DNA from: Earliella scabrosa
Taxonomy: Eukaryota > Basidiomycota > Agaricomycetes > Polyporales > Polyporaceae
Reading direction: 5' to 3'
Length of the DNA stretch: 64,000 nucleotides
Assembly: GCA_022605405.1 (NCBI GenBank)
Contig: JABYQQ010000013.1
Coordinates: 558,001 to 622,000 of the forward strand
Shown: positions 11,440 through 22,150 of the stretch, piece after piece
Layout: every line of letters begins with the position of its first letter
Position numbering within the stretch: the stretch's first letter is position 1
Notes under the pieces: generated by a model
Database searches by the model: none
Seen by the model: only the letters and a program-made list of their open reading frames with translations
What the model was told of the DNA's origin: nothing
Position numbers and translations under genes: made by a program

Positions 11440-11605
11440 TCCAGCCAGCGCGCACCCATACACACTCCCGTTCTCACCCCGCCGCAGAGTCTCTTCGTCA
11501 TCACCATGTCGGCCGCGAGGAGCTGCATTTGCCATCGGTCACAGGCCGTGCCTCGACCACCGTGACCGCCTGACCCCCTCAACGTTTCCTCTGGACCTCA
11601 TCCGT
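11440..11605 (-). repeat. Dispersed repeat, inverted arm
   Basis: Reverse-complement copy of the 9310-9495 segment. It carries recognisable blocks such as CATCACCATGTCGG, TTTGCCATCGGTCACAGGCC and CCCTCAACGTTTCCTCTGGA in the order expected for inversion. Divergence is higher than between the two 188-bp units, so this copy is older. Confidence 0.75.
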
Positions 11606-12267
11606 CGTGTGCACGCATCTGCCCTCATCTCTCCAGGGAGATGAAGCGGTATGTTCTAGCCATTCCGTACCTTGATGTGACTCTCACAGTAACTTTCGAT
11701 CACCGTTCACGCCTACAGCCCAATCATTACTGTTGGGTGACGAACGGACCTGCGACGGACCACACCTACTTCGATCAAATAGTCGAGGGGCTATCGGGAT
11801 TCATGTAAATGTGGTGTGTACTTTGCGATCTTTGCCCATTCTGAGTTTTAGCACGACGGAAGCTCCTCAGTTGGGCCTCGCCTGCGCCAGACTACCCATA
11901 ACAACTCCAGAACCCGTGCGTTGGGCGCCAGACCCCTCCCGAGGACGCACTCGCGTAGCATTGACCTCATCTAAGCGCAGTGCACACTGCCCGGATGCCG
12001 TCCGCGCGAAGTTGCTCCGTCATCCAGCGCCGCGGCACTCAACGCCAGAGTAGCGTCGGTCGAGGGCCTTCCGCCGATCACGTCGCTGGCTCAAAACGCA
12101 TACACCAGATCAATCGCGTGCCCGTGTGGACCATCGTATGATAGTACCGGCCCACTGTAGCACCATTCCATCTACGAAGTTCGTCGCGAACAAGGTCAGC
12201 GCGGGAGCACCGGGAGCCCTCTCTCATCGACCGCGTTACAGACGGGCCCACAATGCACATCCCTTAA
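11606..12267. other. Intergenic
   Basis: Short open stretches only. This may be the decayed continuation of the retrotransposon-like fragment that lies just to the right. Confidence 0.3.
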
Positions 12268-12504
12268 CTAGCACACAACCGCGGATTCCGGGAGGGTCGA
12301 ACAAGCTCCGTCACCCCACAGGTCGCGCACAAGGCGACTTTCGTACCTAGGTACGTTCTCCCAGATCCTGCCAACTCGCAGTGCGTAATGCAGAGTCTTC
12401 CATAGGATATCCCGCCTATCTTTCGCAACTAGCCATAGGGCCTTCTCCGTGACGTGTACGTTGAAGTTCCCCACAATACGCGAAATACTAAGTCGTGATC
12501 CCAT
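12268..12504 (-). mobile_element. Possible decayed retrotransposon fragment (RNase H-adjacent region)
   Basis: An open frame contains VHVTEKALWLVAKDRRDILW followed by KTLHYALRVGRIWENVPRYE. This pattern (N-x-H-x-T-E-A-L-W, R-D-I-L/F-W-K-T-L-H-A-L-R-x-G-x-W, I-P-x-Y-E-x-R) resembles the segment before a Cys/His box in proteins linked to non-LTR elements of Agaricomycetes. The expected downstream Cys residues are not in frame, and no reverse transcriptase is nearby, so this looks like a broken relic. The assignment rests on remembered sequence style, not on an alignment. Confidence 0.35.
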
Positions 12505-12851
12505 CCGTAGCTACGCCCGCGGATGCGTCATGGGATTCGTTGTATTATTCTCAACCATGCTCTTTGCCTGGACGTCCGCCTTTTACCCAATGTCGCCGGC
12601 GCGGATCGCTGACCCAGCCACGCAGCCTCGGTCCGCATGCCACTGCGGGTGAAAAGTGAGTTCATGCGGTATCCCTCTCCTAACACCACGTTCTCAAACT
12701 ACGTACGGCCTTGTAGTCGGAGAGTAAACAAATGTTATTGGTGCGCATGGGATGAGTGTACGATGGGTCCATTGTCGGAGTACAAACGAGGAATCGAATC
12801 AAATACTCCATGATCTAGAGGTCGCCGAGATCCTTGGTGATGGCCCATAGT

Positions 12852-15374
12852 CTACGAGATGATTGATGCACCATCGCTTTCGCCCTCGCTCGGTACAGCG
12901 GTAAACGCTACCCTCTTCGTCGCTTCGAGTCGTGCATAGTCGGCGACCGTCCGGCTGATATCACTTCCCTTCATCGCATTGGAGATGAATACGATGGGTG
13001 GATGAGTAAACCATTCGTCGTCAGGTGCGCAGCACTCCATGTGGTCATGCACGGAATTTATGGGTATCCAATGCCTGGAAGAGATACGATGAGTATAGCC
13101 CCGAAATCGCTGTTATTAACACTCACTCTGACTGCAGATGGTGAAACAACGTGGCCTCAGCTTTAGTGACGTCGTGGTGTACCCTACCGGTTCCGGGGTA
13201 GTTACATTTGCGACATGTCCAATAGGCACGGGCGCGGTGCTCTCGCAATGACAACGCATAACGAGAGTGTTCCAGTCTTCGGGTTCTCTCTTGAATAGTC
13301 GGTGGAACAACAATCCACTTGTGTATATCTCCATGGTGGTGACGAAGACTATGCAGTATCTACACGGATATAGGTTACGCGATGAAGAAGTCAAGAGAGG
13401 ATGACTACGAATGAGACTCACTGCTCTACGCCAGCCCATCACCATGAGTGTTCGTCCCGATATGCTACACGGCCCACACGCAATGCGCGAATTGTGTCTG
13501 TCGAGGTCCTCGGCGGTAGCGTGAGTAGGGTCGAGGCCACAATATGTGACGATATTGGCGACTAGGGTTGAACATCCGCGCAGTCCTTCGGTTGACCAGG
13601 GAAGTCGTCCTCGATAGGCCATGAGGCAAGCACTGTGATATAGGTCGCCGTCGATCTGTGGAATGTACCCGTCGGTGAGCGGCGTCCGCTCTTTGGTGCC
13701 CTCCCATGCTACATCGTGTCCATAGAGGCATTGGTGAACAGCGGCCGCTCTCCATCCCAGTGCGGAACAACAATACGTGCAGTAGAATACTGCAACGGCG
13801 AGATCGAGGGGGGGGACACGGCGTTGACTCCTTGAGCGGGTCTTCCTATGGTTTGAGGAAGAATCCAATGGTACGATTGACTGGTTGCTGGGGACGAAGG
13901 AGGCAAGGTCTCTAAGTGACCTTTCTCGGTCAGAGCTCCATCGTTCAATAAGAGAGGGCAGGAGACGCGAGAACGCAGCTAGGTTGATGCTGACTGTGGG
14001 ATCTAGCTCGGCGATAATATGAATTTCTTGGTATTGTGCGAGATCCACAGCGTGTGGCGAGAATTCTCCGAGTGCGTGATCTGTCCGGTAGGCTCCGAGG
14101 GCGATATCGAGGAGAATCAGGCGACCGCTAATGTAATTGCGTTCTCGAAGTCTCTCTTGATCGTACCGTCGACGGAGAAACCAATCCTCCACAGTCAGCT
14201 TGATCCTCCTCCACTCTACCGTCGACAGCGTCAAATGAGAATTAGAAGACCGTCGTCGTGGAAGACATGCCTTTGCTTGTCAAGGGATATGGCTGTTGAA
14301 ATAGCTGTAATAATCTTCCTGTGACGCCTTCGTAGGATAGCCCCAGATGATTGACCTCAGACTGAAAGCCCAGGGCTCGCATCTTGTCAAGGATACTATG
14401 ACATGCACAGGATTAGCGAGGACAACCAAAACCGCACTTGTGCTGTCACTCACTCTGCTCGTCGTTTCACCATCATCTCGTGCGCCGCCTGCGCCGCTAC
14501 CCGTTCTTCATTCTCCTGCCAATCACGGTATAGTCGGGCATGCTATCTCGACAGACAGGTCAGCGTCACGATTCACATCATAATTCAAGGACGCTACCCT
14601 ATGGATATCAAACGCAGTGGCGCGCCAGGCGTTCATGACCGACTTCGGATTACCGCGTATATGTCCCTCCTCGAGCTGCTTGATGAACGTCTGAACATGT
14701 GGTATATAAAAGGATATACCGTCTTCGGGCACTGTTGGAAGAGTGTGAGAAATATGCCTATGTACGAAAGATGACGAACGTACAGACTGCAACCGGAATG
14801 TATGAAGACAGCTTGTGTCCCGTTCTCTCGAAGAAGTCTTGACCAAGATCCGCAAAGCGAGTCCGCGTCGCAACATCTATTGCACTCTCCGTTGTAAATC
14901 TAAACCCGATGTGGGTGAATGAGCGTTACCTGCCGGACGGTGGACAACTGAGGCTTGCACTTACCTAGATTGTCGACAACTGGCACATAGACGTACCCCG
15001 CACTCCCAGATAACTGCTGAGAGGCCGACGCCTCCGGTTTGACAGCCTTGGCAATGCTTCTCAAAGCACAGTGTTGCGTACTGCAACTCATTCATCCATG
15101 ACGGACAAGGTGGGAGAGTCGGGATCGTCGCTCTGACTAGTCTCCATTCGAGTCGCGCAGATAGGACAAATGTACGCAATACGCGGGTTGTTCGAGCGAC
15201 TTGGATCAGGTCAAGAGGATGTAAATAGGACAGTACCTACATGGTGGCGTGAGTTGCTTAGATGGTCACCTGATCCGTGAAGCTACATACCATTGCGAAC
15301 AGTTCCGGGTAAAGCTCTGTTAGGAGAGCACAAGTCTTCTTGATTGCTGTCTGCTGTCTGTGAGAACGGCGCAT
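12852..15374 (-). CDS. F-box protein with C-terminal Cys/His cluster
   Basis: Start ATG at 15374 (MRRSHRQQTAIKK). The F-box spans the first splice: ELYPELFAM joins VLSYLHPLDLIQVARTTRVL. Exons follow at 15236-14965 (contains EKHCQGC and GVRLCASC, a possible zinc pair) and 14899-14784. After several central exons rich in charged helices come 14215-13422, 13359-13127 and 13074-12852. The central part has LRALGF-type helices and VEDWFLRRRYDQERLRERNY. The tail has AVFYCTYC, CGPC and YWTCRKCNYP with paired His, suggesting zinc binding. The intron at 14216-14270 needs a GC-AG donor. F-box proteins are usually substrate receptors of SCF ubiquitin ligases, but this large mushroom family is uncharacterised. 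Confidence 0.82.
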
Positions 15375-15420
15375 TCTGAGTAGTGGCGAGAGAGAGAGAG
15401 AAGGGGGGAGTTATTTGCAA
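15375..15420 (-). promoter_or_regulatory. CT-rich tract upstream of F-box gene
   Basis: On the coding (minus) strand a (CT)n run of about 14 bp with flanking C/T residues lies within 30 bp of the start codon. Pyrimidine tracts near transcription starts are common in fungal promoters. The role here is inferred from position. Confidence 0.4.
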
Positions 15421-16629
15421 GGCTCCTCTAGCAATGATATCCGAGCACAAAGACCTTTGAGCTCTCACGTGGTATGCTCTCTGAGGATCTATGGGTCCTG
15501 CACGAGTGATAGAAACGTATCCTATGGTATGATCTCCTTGTGAGTGGTGACCGTTCACTGGTGTTTTAGTGGTTCGGGATGGGAGGACGGGGAGCGTCTG
15601 CATCGTCGGTGCAAGGGAGCGTAGCGCGATACAGGTGTTGCGGGCGGTCTTGGGTGTGGCTGGGACATCCATACGATGCTTGAACATGGCGGTAATGAAC
15701 CAAATGCACAGCAATAGATATAGTTGTAGATACAAGACAGCCAAGCTATGGATGTGTGTTCGTTGGACAGTGTTAGATTGGGGAGCCACGGCGATCAATG
15801 TTGTTTGACGTACCGTAGTTGTACAGAACCCATGGATTCTTGCTCCACTACCCAATCAAATAGCTCCCCGTTATCCTACGTGATGATTGCTTCGGCTCCA
15901 GCAGTCGGAACATACTACACCTGCTCCCTTGATAGATGGGTTGTCGAGGCCAATTGAGGACCCAGATCGTAGCGGGATGTGAGCAAGACCTTTCAGAGAT
16001 AATATAGCAATGAAGTATCAAGCTTCCCAGCGGCGCCGAGGTGATCACAGTGGGCAATGATTGGGACGATGGCACTGGGACGGAAGAATGAGACAATGTT
16101 TGGGCGCTTGCTATGCGAACACCCGAGACGAGGGGTTTTGTAGCGCTTCGTAACGATGAGTAGCAATTTGTAGCTATTCCTCGCTGTTGGTGTGGGTTGA
16201 TTATTGGAACTTGTGTGAAACACTCTTGCCAGAGCCATCTCCCATACTTGTAAATGAGTCAGTAAAAGAAAGAATATCCTGCACGAGATTTACATAATAT
16301 CATCGTCATACGGCACAGATAGTGGTTCTATGAATGCTGCATGAAATGTATTGCTTATGTGACGAAGCAGAGACGAGCTACAAAGTTATACGAGTACTCA
16401 GTACTCAGGCTGAGGCTCCGACCCCGTCGCGCGCGTGTTGATAACTCTATCATCGACACTACCTCCACTGACTCGTGCCATACTATGATCGGCCTCGTAC
16501 ACACGTCAGACTGAGAAAGAGCAAGAGTAGTGGGCATCGAACCACGACGACACTATACCGGAATCCGATCCTTTTACAGCTCATCACACTGATCGACCTG
16601 TTCACAACTTGGCGCACCTCTGGAGCAGG
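15421..16629. other. Intergenic between divergent genes
   Basis: About 1.2 kb between the F-box gene (minus) and the plus-strand gene at 16630. Scattered short open stretches have no domain or exon chain. It probably holds both promoters. Confidence 0.4.
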
Positions 16630-18727
16630 ATGGCATCTACTACCTTTCAGATTGAACAGCTCCTAAACCCTTCTGGTCAGTGTAATTGCGACTCCTACAA
16701 CTTGTGCATCACGATGTTGACTACGAGTATAGCGCGAGTCAGCGGCTTTATGGACGGATTGGTCGGAGCGCTGTGTGGCGCGGGCAAGGTACTGGTGACG
16801 AGTCCAAACGCGGATTTCATCCCGGACATCGTTCAGGGAGTCGTTACGGTCCGCCTCCGCAAAGATTTCCGCTACGGCATTGTTGATCCCATCCAGTGGC
16901 CTCAGCTCTATACTCCCCGCTTCGCATACCTTGCGGCCGTTCCCACAAGAATCAAACCCCCTCACCCCCATTCCTATATGTGGTTGTCGCCTGCACGGTC
17001 AGACTTCCTCCCACTTGTTGGAATACCTATAAAAGATCTGGGGACTCTTCGTCACACCTTCATTCAGCCCTTGGCGGATTTAGTGAACTCGATGGAAGAA
17101 CGGGTGCACGCTCACCTATCGTCGCACAATCCCAGAGAAGAACAACACGATGACCTACGCTGGCACAGTCTGGCCATGAGACAATCCTTGACCCGTATCA
17201 AAACCATGCCCGCTACGTTCGAGGACCAATGCTTCCAAGTGGCAGAGTTACAGCGCCACTGGATACTAGCTGCCGCATATCTACGCTTCCACGCCATCTG
17301 CGTCCTCAAGCGGCCGGTCTCCGTGGAGTCGAGGCAGTTGGAGCCAACAATCGGAGCGTGGACCGGAGATCCGAGCGTAGTCCAGAAGCTTCACGCTGCA
17401 GGCTTGCCAGTTTGGTTCGTACGGTCACCAGAGAAGGTCATCCCGAACACGGTTCAGATAGTCCGGATCGTGCAGCCCACAAGGCCAGATCGACTGTGTT
17501 CTGCAGTAGTTGACGCATCCTCCTCTATGTACCACGGTCTCGCCGGAGAACCTCATCTTGAAGCCACAATGAACAGCGGCCCGACCTATCTCGAGATAGC
17601 GCAGAACATATTTGCCGATACAGCTCAAGATCAAGCTGACGCAGCATCATCCCAGTCCACATTCGACATACGAGCTCTTGCACCGCGGACTGCATTTTCG
17701 ACCTCTTCATCTGCATCTCAGCGCCCTAAGCCATGTACGCTTCCATCACAATGCTACCTCTACGACTGCGCTAACCTCACTGCTAGATGATGTTCCTCGA
17801 CGGTCGATGCGGAAGGTTCATCCATCCCACATTCGAGGGCGTGACAAGTTTGTAGACTTGTTGCATGATTGGATGCCTAAGGCTCTGTCTAGCTGGAGAC
17901 ACGCAATGGCCAGTGTGGATCGCTCACGTCCCGCCAAACCAGCACAAGAGCTATGGGGCTATTGGATCCCTGAACCAGCGCTGTTACTCGGTCCTCGCGA
18001 TCAACAGCGTGTCCAGCAGTACGCAATGCGCTGGCTACGGGTCCGCCCGGTATGGCTGTACATACTGCGCCTATCCGACACCGAGCGGCTGAAGATTCCT
18101 CCTCAAACATGGCGTAGCTACCTCAATGCGGGTTCGGCTAACTCTTCATCCGATACACGTTGCGGACAGCGACTTCAGGAACTCCAGTCCATGTTCAAAA
18201 GCGTCTTTTCGAAGGATAGGTTTGACCTAGAAACACATCTCACCGCTCAGACACCGGTAGTCTGGTATGGGCACCAGCTCTCCGAAGTCCCCCATCATCT
18301 CGCACCGTTGATACTGTGGGAGGTGTTTGAACTTGGATTCCGACACGAATTTCTTGCATTGGATCGACTTCTTCGTCCCAGGTGGACAAGGAGGGATGAA
18401 GCACGTCGAGAGGAATGTTTGTCTCGTATCTTCGGGACTACGGATATCCTTGCAATCGCCGAAATACCTACACCCGAGTCTCCTGGACTCTCCTCCTCAT
18501 TACCCCACCGACGTATTCCCGCACTCAACGCTTTCCGGGAAGTGCTCTCCTTTTGGCCTGGCTATCCCAATCACTCTATCGCATCGCAGAGCCTGAAGAT
18601 CAGCGACAGCGCCGAGGTTATCGAGCGGATGGAGTACACATTAGCTGCGTTCTACGTCGACCAATTCTTCCAGCTCTCCGGGCGGGCACCGCTAGTACCC
18701 CATTTCTTACCTGTAGCCTCCTCTTGA
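16630..18727 (+). CDS. Lineage-restricted hypothetical protein, two or three exons
   Basis: Not a named family. ATG at 16630 (MASTTFQIEQLLNPSG). A long exon to 17734 is joined through a GTACGC...CTGCTAG intron to 17787-18727, keeping frame. A possible 57-nt in-frame intron at 16676-16732 (GTCAGT...TATAG) would remove 19 residues, giving 662 rather than 681 aa. The text is even in composition, with motifs such as YMWLSPARSDFLPLVGIP, HAICVLKRPVSVESRQLEP and RDEARREECLSRIFG. It looks like a large, variable mushroom gene family with roughly globular N- and C-terminal halves and a Ser/Pro linker at the splice. No catalytic motif, membrane segment or signal peptide is evident. Confidence 0.7.
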
Positions 18728-19140
18728 TATAGGTGAGTGTAGTACCACGAACTGAGATGGTCCCAAACATATTGAAGTATGCCTTGCGCGACATGCAGTC
18801 AGTTCATCTAGTCGCCGGTATAGCAGGACTCTGGGCAACCTGGCGTGAGGGTGCTTGCTTGAGCAGACTGATATGGGCAGTGGAGGGCTGTAGTCAGCAG
18901 GTTAGCCTTCGTCCATAGTTCATCCAAATGGTAGTGTCGGCAAAAGCTGCTCTGGGCGTAAAATTCTCCATGAATTCGTGAAGTCTCGAAGGCTGTTACT
19001 CAGCTACGAGCGTTCATTCCTGACGAACGAGGTCAATTTTGCGCACGCCACTGATCTTTCCAAACCCTTTGTCCATGCATGCCCCGTCTTCTGACTCATT
19101 GCAGGCTCAGCCACCACGTCGAAACCGTCACACTAACAGG
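18728..19140. other. Intergenic
   Basis: About 410 bp between two plus-strand genes. A 60-codon open stretch from 18733 has no supporting features. Confidence 0.45.
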
Positions 19141-21350
19141 ATGAACTCGCTCACGTCGGACGTTCTATACGACCTCACGGTTCCCCACGACTGGCGATCG
19201 TTGTCGTCTTACATGAGTCGCAGACTCAGGGTTCCCGGTGAGTCTCGGTCCCTCATACTATCCCCTCAAGTTTACTGAAAACATTGTAAGACCCGATCAC
19301 AAGAAATGGATTGAAGAAGATACACGCACGATTTGACCAGATCTATAGCCAACTCGATAGGGCATTTACTGAGGCATCTGCGTTCAACGACATCCAGACA
19401 ATGGGTGGCGTCATCGGAATCATGACCCGAATGTGCGTTGACGGTCAGTTGACATGCAAGCTGGTCGATAATGGTGAGGCTTTGGGCTGCAATGTCAGTG
19501 AAGTGTGTACTAGACTCACACACTGGCATGTATCAGGCATGATACAGAAAGTGTCTCGTCTGTTGGACTTCGACTCCGCGCAAGTTCTCGGGTTGAGGGC
19601 ACTTTCCATGGCCACTCTCCATAACTTGACGTCTTCAAAGCCTGGCGAGGACGTGGCAGCATTACACAGCACATTATCAACTCTAGCCCTCCAATCGGAA
19701 GATATCGAGGTGGTCGAACTCATCGTCACCATTATGGCACACGCCACTCGGGCAGTGTTGCGGATGGATCGACTTCCTGAACGGTCGACTGTACAGAGTA
19801 TGGCGCTTACAGACACACTTCCCGCAGTTCTGCGCATCCTGCGACGTCCTCAAATATCTTACCCCCTGCTCACACACGCTATCGACCTTATCGTCACCCC
19901 CGCCTACCACTGTCCGGAAGAGTGCAAATCTGTCCCCTCCTTGGTTCCCTTCCTGGCTGCGTTGACTCGTAGCAGCAACATCGACATTCGCGCTTCCGCA
20001 ATGGTGGCGATAATCCATATCCCTCACGCCGGCAGAGAGCGAGAGACGCCAGTATTTCGTCCACAGCAACTAGTCGATTCGCTCTCCAATGGGATCCCTA
20101 CCCACTTGCTCGAAGTCTTCACGAAGAATGGTATCAGGTCACTCGAGATCTGTCGGATCCTCGATGCTGTGGACGAATACCAACGGGCAATGTGCGAGGC
20201 CGAGCGTGCTTTCAATCCTCGCAGCCTCGGTCGCAGGCTTGGTGACATCATCCAGCGTCACAGCCTAGCTGTCGGAGAGAACGAGCTTCAAACGGTCATC
20301 GGAGATGGCGATATACAACGGCCCGCCTTTCCATCTTGGTTAGATGCGCTACCAATGTGCGCTCAAACTTTGCGAGCCACGAAAGACTCCTCGGACTTAG
20401 ACTATGCGGACATTCTCGACATCAAGTTTCTGGACACAAGGGGATTACGAACCGAAGCACAGGCTCTGGCCAAGAAGTCCATCTCTCGAAACCCAGCACT
20501 TGCGTATGCGTATCTCGTGATCGGCTTCGGGGCGGACATCGAGGAAGGCCTTCTAGCAGCCAAGAAGGGGCTGAAATGCCCGGATACGACACCATTCATC
20601 CGTAGTCAGCTGCTCTTCCATGCAGTAACGCGGGGGGCTCAATTAGGCCTTCAAATTCTGCAGAAGAAGATCGGTCCTTCATCAGTTGAACGCGGCTCGG
20701 AACTACTTGTATCCGCCCTCGAGGACGCAGAGACGTTCATCCTCGAAGCTGCACCGGACAACTTCTGGTTGCTCACTGTGCTCAACTGGCACATCCTCCT
20801 CACAGTACTAGTTCATGGTCCAGAACTCAGTGAAACCTTGGAACAACTTCAGGTTAGTTGTGAGATTAAATTTGTTTTCGTTACCAGCAACAGCTCTAAC
20901 ATAGACTACAGGAGACCCGCACAAGAATCACCACTACGATGCAAGTAATGGATTTCGTCCAATACATTCTTCCACACCGCCAGTTAAGCACCGCGTGTAA
21001 ACTGCTGTTTGATTCTTACAGCGAGGGGCTTAGAGACTGGGGTCATCTGGTCACGCGGTTCGACGTCCTCAACATAGGACTGCGACGGGGCTTTCATGTC
21101 TGCCCTGCAGAGCGCCTGGTTCAGCTCGGTGGTCCACAAATCAAGATACATCGGTGCTCATGGTGCAACATGCCGAGTGCTATTCTCAAGCAATGTGCGA
21201 GATGTCACACAGTCACGTAAATAATCTTCATGCTCACCGCCCCCAGCGGATAACTCTGTTACTTTGACTCAATGGTTGTTCCACAGCTACTGCGACATAT
21301 CATGTCAACGTTCCCACTGGGCTGAACACAAGGCCGTTTGCTCGAGGTAG
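19141..21350 (+). CDS. MYND-type zinc-finger protein (654 aa)
   Basis: Five exons keep frame exactly: 19141-19237, 19291-19473, 19537-20852, 20912-21216 and 21287-21350. The N-terminal two thirds is a run of amphipathic helices (for example LGLRALSMATLHNLTSS, IEVVELIVTIMAHATRAVL, LLTHAIDLIVTPAYHCPEE), which suggests an armadillo/HEAT-like scaffold. A TPR-like part follows (residues about 370-450). The last 40 residues form a MYND finger, with CSWCNMPSAILKQCARC then YCDISCQRSHWAEHKAVC, the last intron splitting it. MYND fingers bind proline-rich peptides. Such helical-plus-MYND proteins are abundant in mushrooms with no known function. No SET domain is present, so it is not a SMYD methyltransferase. 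Confidence 0.9.
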
Positions 21351-22150
21351 ATTTCTATGACGCTCATCCGGCGGAATTGTGGTAATTGGTGATCGAGGGT
21401 GTGTGGTCGTGCGGAGAGTCGAGAGACCGCCGGGGTTGCCGAGATTAGAACGGGAGACAAAAGCGAGGATAGAGAGTGTCGGTCGTTGATTCCAATGAAT
21501 ATGGTACAGATATGGGTAGATAAAACCCGTGTATTGCAAGGCTAGGCACGACTATATGAGTATGTACGTGCGGTCGAGGCCAAGAGCGGCTCGCAGTTCG
21601 GCTAATACTGAACGGCGTCTAATCTACTAAATGCGGCGGAACCACGCGCTGACCACGCTTACCGTGCTAACGGTGCTAAAGCTGTGCCCGTTAGCACTGT
21701 CAACGTCCTGCAAGGTTACTGATGTGTCTCGGACGACGATGATAGGAGGAGGGCGGGAGGAGGGCGGAGGAGAGCCGGAATAGGCAGGAGGAGGCGCGGC
21801 GGGAGTGATAAGCGCAGGAGGCTTGGCGGCGCTAAGGGTCGATCTAAAAAGGAAGGAGCTTGGTCGGCTTACCACCCCGTTCTGGCCTACGCTCGTTCCT
21901 CACATTCGGCCGAACAACACGGACTTGTCACTGGGGCTCAGTCACAGTCCAGGTAGCTGTGGTGGTTCAAGGTATTTCGAGATCTGACTGCCCCCAGAAC
22001 CACATGTACTCTCACTCAATACACGATACATTTATTATACGTGATCTCGACCCCGACTCCGCCACTGCTTGTACAAAGGGATGAATGACGATTCACATCG
22101 TTGAGCGATCTGCTGTGCCATCGACAGCGCGTACGACAACCCTTACAACG
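21351..22150. other. Intergenic with purine-rich tract
   Basis: A GGAGGAGGGCGGGAGG-type purine-rich run lies at about 21742-21800. The minus-strand frame through it encodes a Pro-rich peptide with a PPPAYSG motif (a possible WW-domain ligand), but it lacks an ATG and a splice partner. I treat it as noncoding. Confidence 0.4.

Noticed and set aside
16676..16732. In-frame 57-nt intron in the 16.6 kb gene
   Set aside because: Ends are plausible (GTCAGT and TATAG), but retaining it also keeps the frame; mentioned as an option rather than called.
21627..21875. Pro-rich frame with PPPAYSG motif
   Set aside because: No ATG and no convincing upstream exon; follows the purine-rich tract on the other strand.
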